Notes: a model not told the origin generated them from the sequence alone. DNA of 64,000 nt from Rhinolophus ferrumequinum (GCF_004115265.2 NC_046297.1:21760001-21824000), one strand, 5' to 3'; positions 1 to 11,799 are shown, counted from the first letter of the stretch. Program-made: numbers and translations.

Positions 1-99
1 AAAGACTACAAAGACCTTCATTTCACTCTAAACTCATTATACCATCATTATAATATCATACATATGCCCGGAGGTTTATTAATATCATTCTACCAGACT

Positions 100-494
100 G
101 AATTCTAGGAAGGAACATGCACAGTCTGAAAAGATGAAGTAATCGTCTCCTGTCAATCATAAGTGCCAATCAAGAGACCCCACACCCAGAGAGGAGTAGC
201 CCATTCTAGAAGAGAAGGAAATAAAAACTCTAAGTCCTCACCAGTTGGCGCCTTTTGAGCCACATTGTTATTCAGTTCTGTTCCCATCCCTTTGGAGTGT
301 ACTTTGGAGTGTACATCTAATAATGGGCCCTAGAGCCACTCTTCTGTTTGGGCCCCCTCCTACTTCTCTGGAGTGTATCTCTATTCCTAATAAACTATTC
401 TTTCACCACTGCATCTCTGTGCCTCGTTCAATTCTTTGCTCAAGACACCAAGAACCTGGACACCATGCCAGGAAGAGTCTGTTCTCCAGTAACA
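100..494 (+). mobile_element. Solo LTR, gammaretrovirus-like (ERV1-type) fossil
   Basis: A polyadenylation signal (AATAAA, 389-394) sits in pyrimidine-rich sequence and is followed by a GT/C-rich R-U5-like stretch ending in CA at 494. A short direct repeat of TTTGGAGTGTAC lies at 291-313. The 5' edge is uncertain (about 100-127) and no internal retroviral region is seen next to it, so it looks like a solo LTR. The family call rests on overall layout, not on a consensus match. Confidence 0.45.
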
Positions 495-1084
495 TAATTA
501 CAAAAATTTCACAACAGCCAGAAATATGAATCATTCTATCAAGTATTCTATGTCTCCATAATAGCAAATGCTATTTCTTCATGTTTAGCTTTATGTGACT
601 ATTTAACTTTAAGCTCATTTGTCACACTTATGGAAAAGACCAAATAACTTCATAAGATCCATCACTTTCTACAATTCCATTTCAGAATCATGGGACATAT
701 TTCCGTAAATTCCAGAACATAAAAGAAAGCCACATAGCTACATATACTAAATTTTCATTAAGTATAAGAAACTCTCCAAGTGTCTATTTTTAAATCTATT
801 GTCAATTTTTCTTAATTTCACAACAGAATTTGGTTTTATGTGCTTTATGGATGACATGAATCTTGATTTGCTCATTAATCAATTAATAAATAGCTATTAT
901 ATACCTATGGTACAAAAAAATGCTACAAGGTAACAAAGTACATACAACTTACTAAATAACAACTATTTTAGATTCTCTAATTATAGTGTATTTTTCTTCC
1001 ATCCTGGATAATTTAAATACTTTTGTTCAATTAGTTGTCTATTTGTCATCCACTAAACTAAGAAAAAAATTATCCTTGGTGCTT
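495..1084. other. AT-rich intergenic sequence, nothing recognised
   Basis: No coding potential, no clear repeat family and no structured RNA signal was seen. Confidence 0.4.
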
Positions 1085-1168
1085 TGTCATCACTATATCT
1101 CAGGAGCCTATCACATAGGTCTCAACAATTGGGTATTTGAAAAATAACTGTTGAATAAATGAATAGCT
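1085..1168 (+). mobile_element. L2 LINE 3' end fragment
   Basis: The stretch running from 'ggagcctatcacatagg' to 'tgttgaataaatgaat' resembles the conserved L2 3' tail. It is short and diverged. Confidence 0.4.
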
Positions 1169-1827
1169 TACAAGTTAGTTGGGAGGAAAATGCACATTTT
1201 TTATTTAAAGTTAATTACTAATACAAGGGGAAAATGATGGGGTCAGACAATAATTCAGAAAAAGAGGTGTCACATGCACTGTCTGGAAATACAATCTGAG
1301 CTGTGATTGGACTGAGGACACCAGGATGTGGTATGAGGGCAGGGAAGAAGGGGGAGCTAGGAAGGGAATCTGGCCTGGGTCTCACATAACTGTCTTATAT
1401 ACAAGTATATTCAGTCACAGAAGTCCACCCAAAGTTCTGGAAGAAGATTATGCTCATTACAGGACACATTACCTAAACAGCACCATGAATTAATATATTT
1501 TAAATAAATCTAGTAGATGTGTCATACTCAAAATTATACTTCAGTGTGTCATCTGGATTAAAAATGTGACTCGATGCAGCTTTTAAGGCTACACTTTGGT
1601 TCTGGTATTGGATGGCACACAGACTTCACCTGGTTGTCAAGTGTGATTAGTACCTAGTAAGGGTTGACAAGCCATGTCAGGGTTTAGTAGCTACTGGATA
1701 GCAATATCCATCATGAGTGTGGGATGGAGAATGGCTGCAAGTGATCTCGGACTTCGATCAGAGGCACATGTTCACAAGTAAAGAGTGTTTGTAAATCATC
1801 TGGTCTAATGGGAAAGCACAGAAGTCA
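1169..1827. other. Intergenic sequence, nothing recognised
   Basis: Ordinary AT-rich sequence without an identifiable gene or repeat. Confidence 0.35.
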
Positions 1828-2075
1828 AGAATGCCCACTATTTACCACTACTATTTAACACTGTCCTGGAGGTATCAGTCAATTCATTTGACAAGAGAAA
1901 TCACAAGTGTGAGGATTGAAAAGGAGGAGATAAAACTATGCCTATTTACAGGTGATATAAATGCAAGAATATCAAAGGAAAAGCTACTGTCAGAAAATTC
2001 ACTAATAGGATATAAAATTAACACAGAAAATTAATACCATAATATACATATAAACAACTAGTTAGAAGATATAAT
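1828..2075 (+). mobile_element. Old L1 LINE fragment (ORF2 reverse-transcriptase region)
   Basis: The translation between 1831 and 2034 keeps pieces of the L1 ORF2 block after the YADD region (FNTVLEV-like, then the KEEIKL and ENS...GYKIN-like segments). It is a short relic of the same old plus-strand L1 that continues at 2390. Confidence 0.5.
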
Positions 2076-2079
2076 TAAG

Positions 2080-2385
2080 AGAATACTGTGCTCACTTATA
2101 TTTATTGCTCACTTCTTTCTGTGGAACACAGGAGAACTTGACATCCTAGCCCTTCCGCAGGCCACTAAGTCCACATGACTAATTCTAGTGTGAGGTCAGC
2201 TGTGAGGTTACCCTAGTAAAGCAGGCTAGACTGCTGAATGGACTCTCAGTGAGTCTCCTGACCTACATTGGTATGTGCATGAGTGAAAGACAAGCCTTGT
2301 TTTTATTTTGTGACTGAGCTTTAGAGCCTTATTTTTTGACCATAGCACAGCGCAACTTTTTGTGTTAGTGATCAAAAAAAGGGTT
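2080..2385 (+). mobile_element. Possible MaLR (MLT1-like) LTR fragment
   Basis: The tail 'gactgagctttagagcc' followed by a T-rich segment and 'accatagcacag' resembles the MLT1-type 3' end. It interrupts the old L1 on either side. Highly diverged, so the family is tentative. Confidence 0.3.
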
Positions 2386-2389
2386 AAAA

Positions 2390-3063
2390 TATGAGGCATC
2401 TATATTAGGAAACTTACAAATATTGCTGAGGGACACAATATTAGACGTGAACATCAAGAAAAAAATACCAGGTTTTTAGATAAGAAGGTCTAACATCGTA
2501 AAGGTGTCAATCCTTCTTATGCTAATGTATACATTTGGTCCCAAATGAAAATATGAACAGTTTTTTCTTTCTGGAACTAAACAAGTTGATTCTAAATTTC
2601 ATAAGAAAAAAATCTGTAAGAAAACAGTGGAAAAGAAGAGCAAATATTGCGAAGTGGACCTACCAGATAGTAAAACAAATATATAAAGCCTCAATATTCA
2701 AAACATTGTGGACAAACCAAGAAACATATTAGAAAACTAGAAACAGACACAAATATACATGAGAATTTAGTACATGATAAGGCATAATTTCAATTCAATG
2801 TGTTAGAAATATATTTTTAAACATGATGTTGGTATATAACTGGTAATCATTTAAAAGGATAAAACTGAACCCATACTTCACACTAAAAACATGAATTGGA
2901 GATTGCTGAGCCAAAGGACAAATGCATTTCTATATTATTAGGTATCGCTGAGTTCTCTGCTATAGAGTTTATATCATTTAATCCAAATGATCAAAATCTC
3001 AAAGTAAAAAGATAAAATTATACCATTATTAGAAGAAAACATGTGTGAATTCCTTTATTTTTT
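2390..3063 (+). mobile_element. Old L1 LINE, ORF2 C-terminal region
   Basis: Codons at 2535-2732 carry the ORF2 C-terminal pattern (LNKLILNFIRK..., then KQIYKASIFKTLWTN), followed by a decayed 3' portion. It is continued at 4139 on the other side of the ADCY2 retrocopy. Confidence 0.5.
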
Positions 3064-3080
3064 AAATTGGACTGTGGTAG
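3064..3080 (+). repeat. Target-site duplication, left copy
   Basis: The 17-base sequence AAATTGGACTGTGGTAG occurs here and again at 4122-4138, exactly flanking the ADCY2 retrocopy. This is the signature of L1-machinery insertion. Confidence 0.85.
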
Positions 3081-4121
3081 AGCACCCCCAGGAGCCTGAG
3101 AGGCAGTACATGCACATAGGCACAATGGTAGCGCCTGTTTTTGCACTGGTGGGGAAACTGGATGCCATCAATAAGCACTTTTTCAATGACTTCAAGTTGT
3201 GATGGGTATGAACCACGGACATGTAATAACTGGAGTAATTGGAGCTCAGAAGCCACAGTATGATATCTGGGGCAACACTGGAAATGTGGTCAGCAGGATG
3301 GACGGCATTGGAGTCCTGGACAAAATACAGGTTACAGAGGAGACAAGCCTCATTCTGCAATCCCTAGGGTACACTTACATGTGTCAAGGAATAATCGACA
3401 CGAAAGGAAAGAGGGCACTGAAGGTGTACATTGTGAACACAGAAATGTCAAGGTCCCTTTCCCAGAGCTACTTGGCTTCCTAAAGAGTCGCCTTCATTTT
3501 GGCAAGAAGACTATTTTTAGGAAGGTACAATGTACTTTCTCACTGCAACTTTGGCCTTCATTTTTTATGTGCATGCTCTGTTCTGTCCTCTGAAGCATCT
3601 GCAGGCTCGTTCTGGTAACCTGGCGGCATACTGTTTGGTTTCTGATGTGTGCCAAGATTGCTCTGCCACTTGCATTGTGCTTACTCCTAAGGAAAAGGTA
3701 AAGGGGTGCATGATAGAGGAGAAAAACATTCAAAGAACTAACAAAGATGAAACAAACAAAAATTCTTAAGGCAATAAAACTAGAGGATGTACATTATCTT
3801 CTGGTGCATGTTCTTTTCTGGAAAATGCCTGCCAACCTCATCTGCTAGTCTGATATTAAAACACGGTTTTTGTGAGTAAGTTGATTCTCTCAACTTAAAT
3901 GTCTTTGCCAGTGGCTGTCCATGGGCCCCAGCTGGGATCTATGGCTCTATCACCTTACTCTGTTGTGTCATCCCAGAAGCTCATAGCCATCCATCACCAG
4001 AATTAGTTCTCACAACCTAGGACCAGTTTTGTACCAAATATATCTGATGTTTGATGCCATTGCCTTTTGTAAGGTTAATTCACTGAAAGTTGTATGTACT
4101 TTGAAAAAAATAAATAAAATA
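3081..4121 (+). pseudogene. ADCY2P: ADCY2 processed pseudogene (5'-truncated)
   Basis: An intronless copy of the 3' end of adenylate cyclase type 2 mRNA. It starts inside the C2 catalytic domain; from about 3104 the frame reads QYMHIGTMV and then ALVGKLDAINKH. The frame from 3205 onward reads GAQKPQYDIWGNT, then VLDKIQVTEETS, and ends in the ADCY2-specific tail EMSRSLSQS before the stop at 3481-3483. Around 3196-3203 the expected Arg codon is TGA and one base is missing, so the two parts lie in different frames. About 620 bases of 3' UTR follow, ending in an A-rich tail with AATAAA-like units at 4104-4121. A perfect 17-bp target-site duplication flanks it. Known from the family: adenylate cyclases need both cytoplasmic catalytic halves, so this fragment cannot be an enzyme. 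Assignment to ADCY2 over ADCY4 or ADCY7 rests on the C-terminal tail, from memory. Confidence 0.9.
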
Positions 4122-4138
4122 AAATTGGACTGTGGTAG
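4122..4138 (+). repeat. Target-site duplication, right copy
   Basis: Second, identical copy of the 17-base duplication at 3064-3080, directly after the A-rich tail of the retrocopy. Confidence 0.85.
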
Positions 4139-4840
4139 GTCTTTCTAACTATGATTCAAAATTCAGAAACCATAAAAGAACACATTGATAAATTCAACTA
4201 CTTTAAAAAAATATATGCATGGCCAAAAAAATCATACACAATCAAAGGACAAAAAGCAAACAGAAAAAAACATTTCGATACTTGTCAGTTAAAGAGTTAA
4301 TCAGACAAATACATATATAAGTGTTAGTAGACATTTAGGAAAAAAAAAACAATATCCTATAGAAAAATAGGTAAAGAGCATAAATAACCATCAAATTCAC
4401 CAAAAAAGAATTAAAATGGCCCTTAAACATGAAAAACAACCAACTCATAATTAGAGAAAGAAAAAATTAAAACTAAGCTGTGACCCTGGTTTTCATTCAT
4501 CAGACTATTAAAAATCCAAAAAGATAACAACACAGACTGTTGCCCACACTAGGGAAGCAGCCCCTTCACACATGGGAACAGAAGAAGTACGCCACAGGCA
4601 GGTGTTTGGTAACATAAAACATTGTTGAATGCATTTACCCTTTGATCCATCAAGCTCATGTGTTGCAATCTAGCCTACAGGTATGCCTGCCAAAGAACAA
4701 ACTGAACTTTTTTTTTTTTAATTATTGGATTCAGCATTGTTTGAAATGGCAAGGGACTGGAAACTACCCACACACTGGAATACCATGCAGATGTAAAAAA
4801 AAGAAAGAAAGAAACAAACAAACAAAAGAAAGAAAAGGAG
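4139..4840 (+). mobile_element. Old L1 LINE 3' region with A-rich tail
   Basis: Continuation of the L1 interrupted by the ADCY2 retrocopy. It ends with the usual L1 3'-UTR phrases ('ggaaactacccacacactgg', 'ataccatgcagatg') and an A/GAAA-rich tail at 4795-4840. Confidence 0.55.
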
Positions 4841-4885
4841 TGGCTTCTGGTCAAGATGGCAGAGTAGGAAAACCCTGTGCTTTCC

Positions 4886-5311
4886 TGTCATGTAGGGTGT
4901 GATGTGGGGTCTCTTGTCACGCTCCCCACATATGAACGCAGGATATAGTGAGGCCAAAAAGCAACACCCACGGAGCTATAGATAGGGGAGTCATACCACT
5001 ATAGTCTTGCTGGCAGCTGGGTTGGAGACACAGGAAGCAGGAGCCACACAATCTGCAACCTGCCGTCTGTGTTTTCTGCCAACCAACCTCACTTACTAAC
5101 TGCAAACCGCTCTTGCTAGCTCAACCACCATCTTCTTGTTAGCCCCCCATTTGCTGCTAGCGCAACCACAGCAGTTATGTCAGTGGCCAATGGCTCACTG
5201 GTTACAGCTGATGGCCATCCAATCACAGTTGATGGCCATTTACTACCCGAGTGAGCACCTTTCCAGTGAGGGCGAGAGCCTGGAAACTGCACTCCTGGCT
5301 CTGTCCCCACA
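4886..5311 (+). mobile_element. Solo LTR (left of an inverted pair), ERV fossil
   Basis: A 426-bp element starting TGTCATG and ending CCCCACA, flanked by a 5-bp duplication TTTCC at 4881-4885 and 5312-5316. The HAL1 5' UTR continues cleanly on both sides. It is related to the minus-strand copy at 6131-6492 but about 60 bp longer, with a segment near 5007-5105 that the other lacks. A 5-bp duplication fits ERVL/ERVK-like integration; family not assigned. Confidence 0.8.
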
Positions 5312-6130
5312 TTTCCTCTTCCCATGACCACCTGAAAATTACAACTAAAGTACAGAACAACCATCACTGAGAATTGCCTGAAGTCTAGCTGAACAGAAGT
5401 CTTATAACTAAGGACATATAGAAGAAGTCACTTTGAGACTGGTAGGAGGGACAGAGATACGAAACAGGCTGGTCCCACACCCACCTATAGTGGTTAAAAG
5501 TTGGTATCTCAGCTTCAGAGGCACCCGCTGAGGAATAAGGAGTCCCAGCCCCACACCAGGCTCCCCAGCCCAGGACCCTAGTGCCCGGTAGAGAAGTCCC
5601 CACAACTTCTGTGAAAACCAGCAGATATTGTGGCTGAGTGAGACAGAGCGCCGCTGGAGTCCCAGCTATTCCTCTTAAAGGGCCCACACATGGACTTACT
5701 GGCTGATGGACTCACTAGCTCAGAGCCCAGGTGCTGGGGTGGCAGCTCAAAAGGCACCAGGGACATATGGGGAGGAACTGAATTGTCGGGCTGCAGGGCA
5801 AGTGCTGGAGGGGCAGCATTCTCCCAGACAGAAGCACTGTTAGAAGCCATTGCTTCTTTGTAGAGCTCACCCTTCACCCAGGTGGCCACCACATCTCAGT
5901 CTCCATCAATCTGGCTAACACCGTTCACCTGCCCTGGTGATTCCCTAAGGTCCTCTCCACCCAACTTGCGGGCCCACCCAAGGAGCTTCCATGGCTCTTC
6001 CATATAAAAGGCCTGTCTTGGCTCTTGCTGCAAATTTCCCTAAAATCTCTCAAATGTTCACAAACTCCAAACAAGCAGCATCTGGGCTTGGCATGCCCGG
6101 TACGTTTTGCTAAGCAGTTTCAAGCCCGAC

Positions 6131-6492
6131 TGTGGGGACAGAGCCAGGAGTGCAGTTTCCAGGCTCTCGCCCTCACGTGGAAAGGTGCTCACTCGGGTAG
6201 TAAATGGCCATCAACTGTGATTGGATGACCATCAGCTGTGGCTAGCTAACCATCAGCTGTAACCAGTGAGCCACTGGCCACAATATAACTGCCGTGGTGA
6301 CGCTAGCAGGAGAATGGGGGCTAGCAAAAAGATGGTGGCTGAGCTAGCAAGCACAGATTGCAGAGAGGCGTAGAGTATAGTGGTATGACTCCCCTATCTA
6401 TGGCTCCGTGGTGTTCCTTTCTGGCCTCACCATGTCCTGCATTCTTATGTGGGGAGCGGGACCAGAGACCCCACCTGATACCCCTCATGACA
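6131..6492 (-). mobile_element. Solo LTR (right of an inverted pair), ERV fossil
   Basis: A 362-bp relative of the LTR at 4886-5311 in the opposite orientation: on the plus strand it runs from TGTGGGGACAG to TCATGACA. It is flanked by a 5-bp duplication CCGAC at 6126-6130 and 6493-6497. The different duplication shows it to be a separate insertion, not part of one provirus. Confidence 0.8.
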
Positions 6493-8288
6493 CCGACACT
6501 AGCAGCAGCCAGCTTAGGTTTGCAGCTTAGCCTCTTCAAGGCATCTCTAAGCTCAGCACAACTGGCAACCATCTGCAGATCACTTTGTAGCTCATACCAA
6601 GTGGCCCTGGGCAAAACATAGGCAACAGCTGACCTTGGCCTGCAATAGAGCCACTCCCAAGAGATCCCAAAATCAAAACACCCAGTAGCCAGCTTCAGAC
6701 CACACCAGAGCACCATTCACGCACCTCCACAAATGACACACCAAAAGGGCAAACTGGGTCAGCACCAGAGTCCTGCTAAAGCGAATTCTGTTCTATAGGG
6801 TACCCCTGCACAACAGCTCCTCCACTGTAGTCATGGCCAGTCCTCACAAGAAATCAGCCTGAGGGTCAATCCCTCCCAAGGACAAGCAAGCAGAAAATAA
6901 TGCTCAACTACAACAGGAGAGCAAACACAACCCTCACAAGGAACACACATGGAGCTCCTAACTCAGAAGACCAGGAAGACTGCACCACTGGGCCTCACAG
7001 CACACCTACTATATAAGGCCACTCTACTAAGACTGGGACACCTCCTATACACACAGTAGCCCTACTTAATACATAGAAACAAACACAGGGAGGCAGCCAA
7101 AATGGGGAGACAAAGAAATATGTCCCAAATGAAGATCAGACAAAACTCCAGAAAAAGAACAAAACAAAGTGGAGACAAGCAATCTACCAGATGCAGAGTT
7201 CAAAACGCTGGTTATAAGGATGCTCAATGACCTCAGAGAGAACTTCAACAAAGAGATAGGAAACATAAAAACGGAGTAAAAAACATAAAAAAGAACTGAT
7301 CAGAAATGAAGAATACAATAACTGAAATAAAGAATACTTTAGAAGGAATAAACAGTAGATTAGAAGAAACAGAGAACTGAATCAGTAATTTGAAAGATAA
7401 AGTAGCAGAAAACACCTAATCCGAACAGCAAAAAGAAAAAAGAATCTAAAAAAATAAGGACAGTTTATGTAGCCTCTGGGATAACATCAAGTGTGCCAAT
7501 ATTCATACCATAGCGGTATTAGAAGGAAAAGAGAGAGAGCAAGGAATTGAAAACCTATTTGAAGAAAACTTCCTTAAACTGGTGAATGAAACACAAACCC
7601 AGGAAGCACAGAGAGTCCCAAACAAGATGGACCCAAAGAGGCTAACACAAAGACACATCATAATTAAAATGTCAAAGGTTAAAGACAAAGAGAGAATCTT
7701 AAAAGCAGCAAGAGCAAAACCATTAGTACCTACAAGGGAGCTCCCTTAAGACTATCAGCTGATTTCTCAACAGACACTTTGCAGGCCAGAAGGGATTGGC
7801 ACAAAATATTGAAAGTGATGAAAAGCAAGGACCTACAACCAAGATTACACTACACCTCGAAGCTATCATTTAGAATTGAAGGACAGATAAAAAGCTTTCC
7901 AAACAAGAAAAAGTTAAAGGAGTTCATCACCATCAAACCAGTGTCATAAGAAATGCTAAACAGACTTATTTAAGAAGAAGTTGGAAAAAAAATCAAAAAT
8001 ATAAATAATAAAATGGCAATAATACATATCTACCAACAAGTACTTTAAATGTAAATGTATTAAATGCTCCAATCAAAAGACATAGGGTGGCTGAATAAGA
8101 AAACAAAATCTTGCATATGTTTCAGATTGAAAGACACACACAGACTGAAAGAAAAGGGATGGAAAGAGATATTTCATGAAAATGAAAAAAATAAAATCTG
8201 GAGTAGCAATACTCATATCGGGCAAAATAACAAAGGCTATAACAAGAGACAAAGAAGAACCCAGTAATTCCACTTCTGGGTATTTATC

Positions 8289-8293
<5 letters not shown>

Positions 8294-8325
<32 letters not shown>

Positions 8326-8340
8326 ACACACACGCACACA
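8294..8340. repeat. (CA)n microsatellite
   Basis: Dinucleotide CA run with a few T and G interruptions, inside the HAL1 3' UTR. Confidence 0.9.
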
Positions 8341-8960
8341 TTAATTTGAAAAGATATATGCATCCATATGATCATTGCAGTATTACTTACAATGGCCAAG
8401 ATGGGGAAGCAACCTGTGTCCATCAATAGATGAATGAATAAAGAAGCTGTGGTACATATATACAATGGAATATTACTCACCCATAAAAAAGAATGAAATA
8501 TTGCCATCTGCAACAACATGGATGGACCTAGATGGTATTATGCTGAGTGAAATAGGTCAGACAAAGAAAGACAATACCATATGATTTCACTTATATGTGA
8601 AATCTGAAAAACAAAATAAACGAAATGGAAACAAACTCATGATACAGAGAACAAACTGATGGTTGCCAGATGGGAGGGGATTAGTGGGCTGGGTGAAAAA
8701 GGTGAAGAGATTAAGAAGTACAAATTGGCAGTTACAAAATAGTCACAGGGATGTAAAGAACATCATAGGGAGTATAGTCAACAGTATTGTAATAACTATG
8801 TATGGTGGGGTACTAGTTTTATTGAGGTGATCACTTTGTAGATTGTATAGATGTTGAATCACTATGTTGTGATTGAATCACAGATGTTGAATAACAGAAA
8901 ACCTGAAACTAATATAATATTGTATGTTAACTATAAATGAAAAATAAAAAATTATTAACA

Positions 8961-9237
8961 TACAATAACAACAAAGAAATTGATTGGCAATGGAGGGGCG
9001 GGGCGGGAAGCAAGGTCTCTATGTACTAATATGTAAATGTCACCAGACTATATTTCTAAGGGAAAAAAATCAAAGCACAAACAATACATATAGTGCTATT
9101 TCTGTGTGCCGAACAAATGAGAACGAAGAATATGAATATATAAATACACACATGCAAACACAAGTGTTTATATTTTTAAAAACAAGCATAAGAATGAAAA
9201 ATAAGAAAATATTACAAAATTATATGTGTAGGTATAG
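8961..9237. other. AT-rich sequence, nothing recognised
   Basis: A/T-rich sequence with a small GC-box-like stretch near 8996-9008 but no gene context. Confidence 0.3.
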
Positions 9238-9318
9238 AGTTGCCTCTCCGTGTCTGTGAGAATACTGCTTCCAGGTCACCCCACGGATACCAAAATCCTC
9301 AAATACTCAAGTCCCTAG
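9238..9318 (+). mobile_element. Tigger-family DNA transposon end fragment
   Basis: The phrases 'cacggataccaaaatcc' and 'actcaagtccct' match the end of a Tigger/pogo-type transposon with a 'ggataccaaaatccgcgg' terminus. The rest is cut away. Confidence 0.45.
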
Positions 9319-10020
9319 TTTCCTAGTGATACCATAACAAACTATTACAAACACAACAGAAATATATTTTCTCACAGTCTGGAGGCCAGAAGTCTGAAAT
9401 CATGATGTCAGCAGGCCCCCACTCCCTCCATGAAGCTCTAGCGGAAAATCCGTTGCCTTTTCCAGCTTCTGTTAACACCACACGTTCACTCCAATCTCTG
9501 CCTCTGAGGTAACATTGCCTCTTCCTCTTCTCAGCCTGTTATCTGTGTGTCTGTCTGTCCTCTGGGTGTCTGCCTCAAAATGCTCTCTACCTGTCTCTTA
9601 TGAACATACAGGCATGTTTTGTTTTATTGCACTCCATTTAATTGTACTTCACTGGTACTGTGTTTTTTATTGAAGGTTTGTGGAAATCCTGCATCGAGCA
9701 AATCTGTTGGTGCCATTTTTCAGATTATGGTTAAGTTTTTAGCAATAAAGTATGTTTTAGTTAAGGTATGTACATTGTTTTTAGACATAATGCTACTGTA
9801 CACTTAATAGACTACAGTGTAGTGTAACATAACTATTATGTGTGCTGGGAAACCAAAAATTCATGACTCACTTTATTGAGATAATAGCTTTTTTGTGGTG
9901 GTCTAGAACAGAACCCGCAATATCTCTGAGGTATGCCTATACATTGTGATTGCATTTAGGACCCAGACAGGTTAATATAAGATAATATCCTCCTCTCAAC
10001 ATCCTCTCCTTAATCACAGT
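9319..10020 (+). mobile_element. Old interspersed repeat, split by a Tigger1 MITE
   Basis: The phrases 'ctcacagtctggaggcc' and 'cactccaatctctgcctc' at 9370-9510, and 'taagataatatcctcctctc' at 9977-9996, belong to one widespread old mammalian repeat whose name I cannot give safely. The Tigger1 copy at 9609-9939 sits inside it. Confidence 0.5.
9609..9939 (-). mobile_element. Tigger1-derived non-autonomous DNA transposon (331 bp)
   Basis: Terminal inverted repeats CAGGCATG... and ...GGTATGCCTA are flanked by TA (9607-9608 and 9940-9941). The inside keeps only Tigger1 ends: 'gtttgtggaaatcctgcatcgag' in part and 'acccgcaatatctctgaggt'. The transposase body is deleted. TcMar-Tigger family. Confidence 0.8.
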
Positions 10021-10540
10021 TTAAGCTAAAAGATGTTGAAGCATCCTTACTTTGTTTTTATATTCATAGAACATTTTAATATGGTTTGTACCAAGCTCCA
10101 TGCAGGCCCAGGTCTCATTCTATCTTTACTGTGTCATTTTCGTATCTTCTAATCACATCTAATTTACTTTTGATGTTATCAGTTTTTATTTCTTTGCTGC
10201 CAATTTCCTCTTTCAATCATGTATTTATATACAATGTCACATGGGCTTATCAGTGGGAGAGAAGGACGTAAAGTAACTACATACATTGTTGTCTGTGTGT
10301 AAATTGAATAACAGATACACAGTGACCCATTACCAACAGACTATGATATGTGGCATGATAGGTCACAGATCATGATGCACATCTACTATTTATCTGATGA
10401 TTTGCAGACTGAAGAGCTGACAGCAAAGTTTGCATTTAATGTAATTAATCACGGTTAACATACCATGATGACTGATGTGAACCATGCTTTTGAGGGACTG
10501 GTGTGACTTAACTAAAATGTGGTAACTAAAATCCATGCAC
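10021..10540. other. Intergenic sequence, nothing recognised
   Basis: AT-rich, no supported gene or repeat call. Confidence 0.3.
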
Positions 10541-11225
10541 ATCAGAATCATAGAAAGAGAGGACTATATATACACCAGAATGTCTAAAATTTAAGACAGA
10601 CAATATGAAGTATTAGTCAGGATATGGGACAAATGTAACTTTCATACAGTGCTGGCAAATGTATGTATAAAGTGGTACAATTTCTTTATAAAACTCTTCG
10701 GCAATATTTCCTAAAGTACAATATGCACATACTCTTTGAATCAGCAATTTATTTCATTCCCAGGATTTTACCCACAGAAATTTATATTTCTGTGTCCCAA
10801 AAGACTTGTTTAAGAACACTCATAGCATTATTTGTAGTATCCAAGCCTAGTAATATCTCAAATGTCCATTAATAACAGAATGGGACATTGATACAATTGA
10901 ATATTATACAACAGTGAAAATGAATAAGCCCCTGATACGTGCAACAACATGAATCTTATGAACAATGTTAGTGAAAGACGACAGAAACAAACAAACAAAT
11001 AACACATGCTGTAAAACTCCATTTACATAAAGTTCAAAAATAGCCAAAACTAATCTATGGTGCTGGCTAGTGGGGTGTGGGAGAATAGTGACTGGGAGGG
11101 AGCACACACAGGATTTTAGAGTGGTGGTAATTTTTTTCTGGATATTAACTTTGAATCTTTTTGAAAATCCATTGAGCTATACCTTTATGATCGATGAACA
11201 TTTCAGTAATAATAGCAATTGTTAG
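10541..11225 (+). mobile_element. Old L1 LINE 3' UTR
   Basis: Typical old-L1 3' phrases: 'acagtgctggcaaatgtatg', 'atttcattcccaggatttta', 'gaatattatacaacagtg', 'aaaactccatttacataa', 'ggctagtggggtgtgggag'. Diverged, L1ME-like. Confidence 0.6.
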
Positions 11226-11439
11226 TAATTACAAAGTAAATAAATAGTAAATTTATTTACTTCAATAAATAAATTTATTGTTTTAAAATGATGGGGGCCA
11301 TATAGAAAGTATTCAGGCACCAGCTGGAAGGTGATCCAACATGTCAAAGTTGTGACAATTTCAGCATCAACATAATGAGTTTAGTTGATGTAAGTGCACT
11401 TAGTCTACGAAATTATTACATGTATAACAATCCTAAAAA

Positions 11440-11759
11440 CAAAAGAATTTGAATTATTGATAAACATGACAACTTCGATGAACTGCTAAGGCATTATGCT
11501 AAGTGGAAAAAAAGACAGTCTCAAAAGATTACATATTGTATGATTCTATTTATAGAACATTTTTGAAATGACAACATCCTAGAAATGGAGAACAGATTAG
11601 TGATTGTGAGGGATTCAGGATCAGGACGGGGTGATGGGGTGTGAGGTTATGGTGGGTGTGAGTACAAACGGGCAACTCAAGGGGCCCTTGTAGTGATGGA
11701 TCTATTCAGCACCTTGACAATTACTCAAGCATATGCGTGTGAGAAAATCGTATAGAATT

Positions 11760-11799
<40 letters not shown>

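Larger units (their letters stand above)
4845..8960 (+). mobile_element. HAL1-like (half-L1) LINE, interrupted by two solo LTRs
   Basis: It begins with the L1 5'-UTR start 'gtcaagatggcagagtagg', continues with L1 5'-UTR sequence (5317-6125, 6498-7080), then an ORF1-like region (7080-8000, including the stretch around 'ctgatttctcaacagacac' at 7760) and goes almost directly into an L1 3' UTR (8265-8945: 'cttctgggtatttatc', 'caatggaatattactc', 'gatggttgccagatgggag'). No ORF2 is seen, which is the defining layout of HAL1. With the two LTRs and their duplicated sites taken out, about 3.3 kb is left. ORF1 is broken by many stops. The end near 8960 and the absence of a clear target-site duplication are approximate. 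Confidence 0.7.

Noticed and set aside
3055-3360. Minus-strand open frames at the ADCY2 retrocopy
   Set aside because: They are the antisense shadow of a recognised plus-strand pseudogene.
5385-6716. Minus-strand frames of 100-131 codons
   Set aside because: They lie in L1/HAL1 5'-UTR and LTR sequence; no gene features.
8073-8519. 148-codon minus-strand frame
   Set aside because: It runs through the HAL1 3' UTR and a CA repeat (Cys/Val run); composition artefact.
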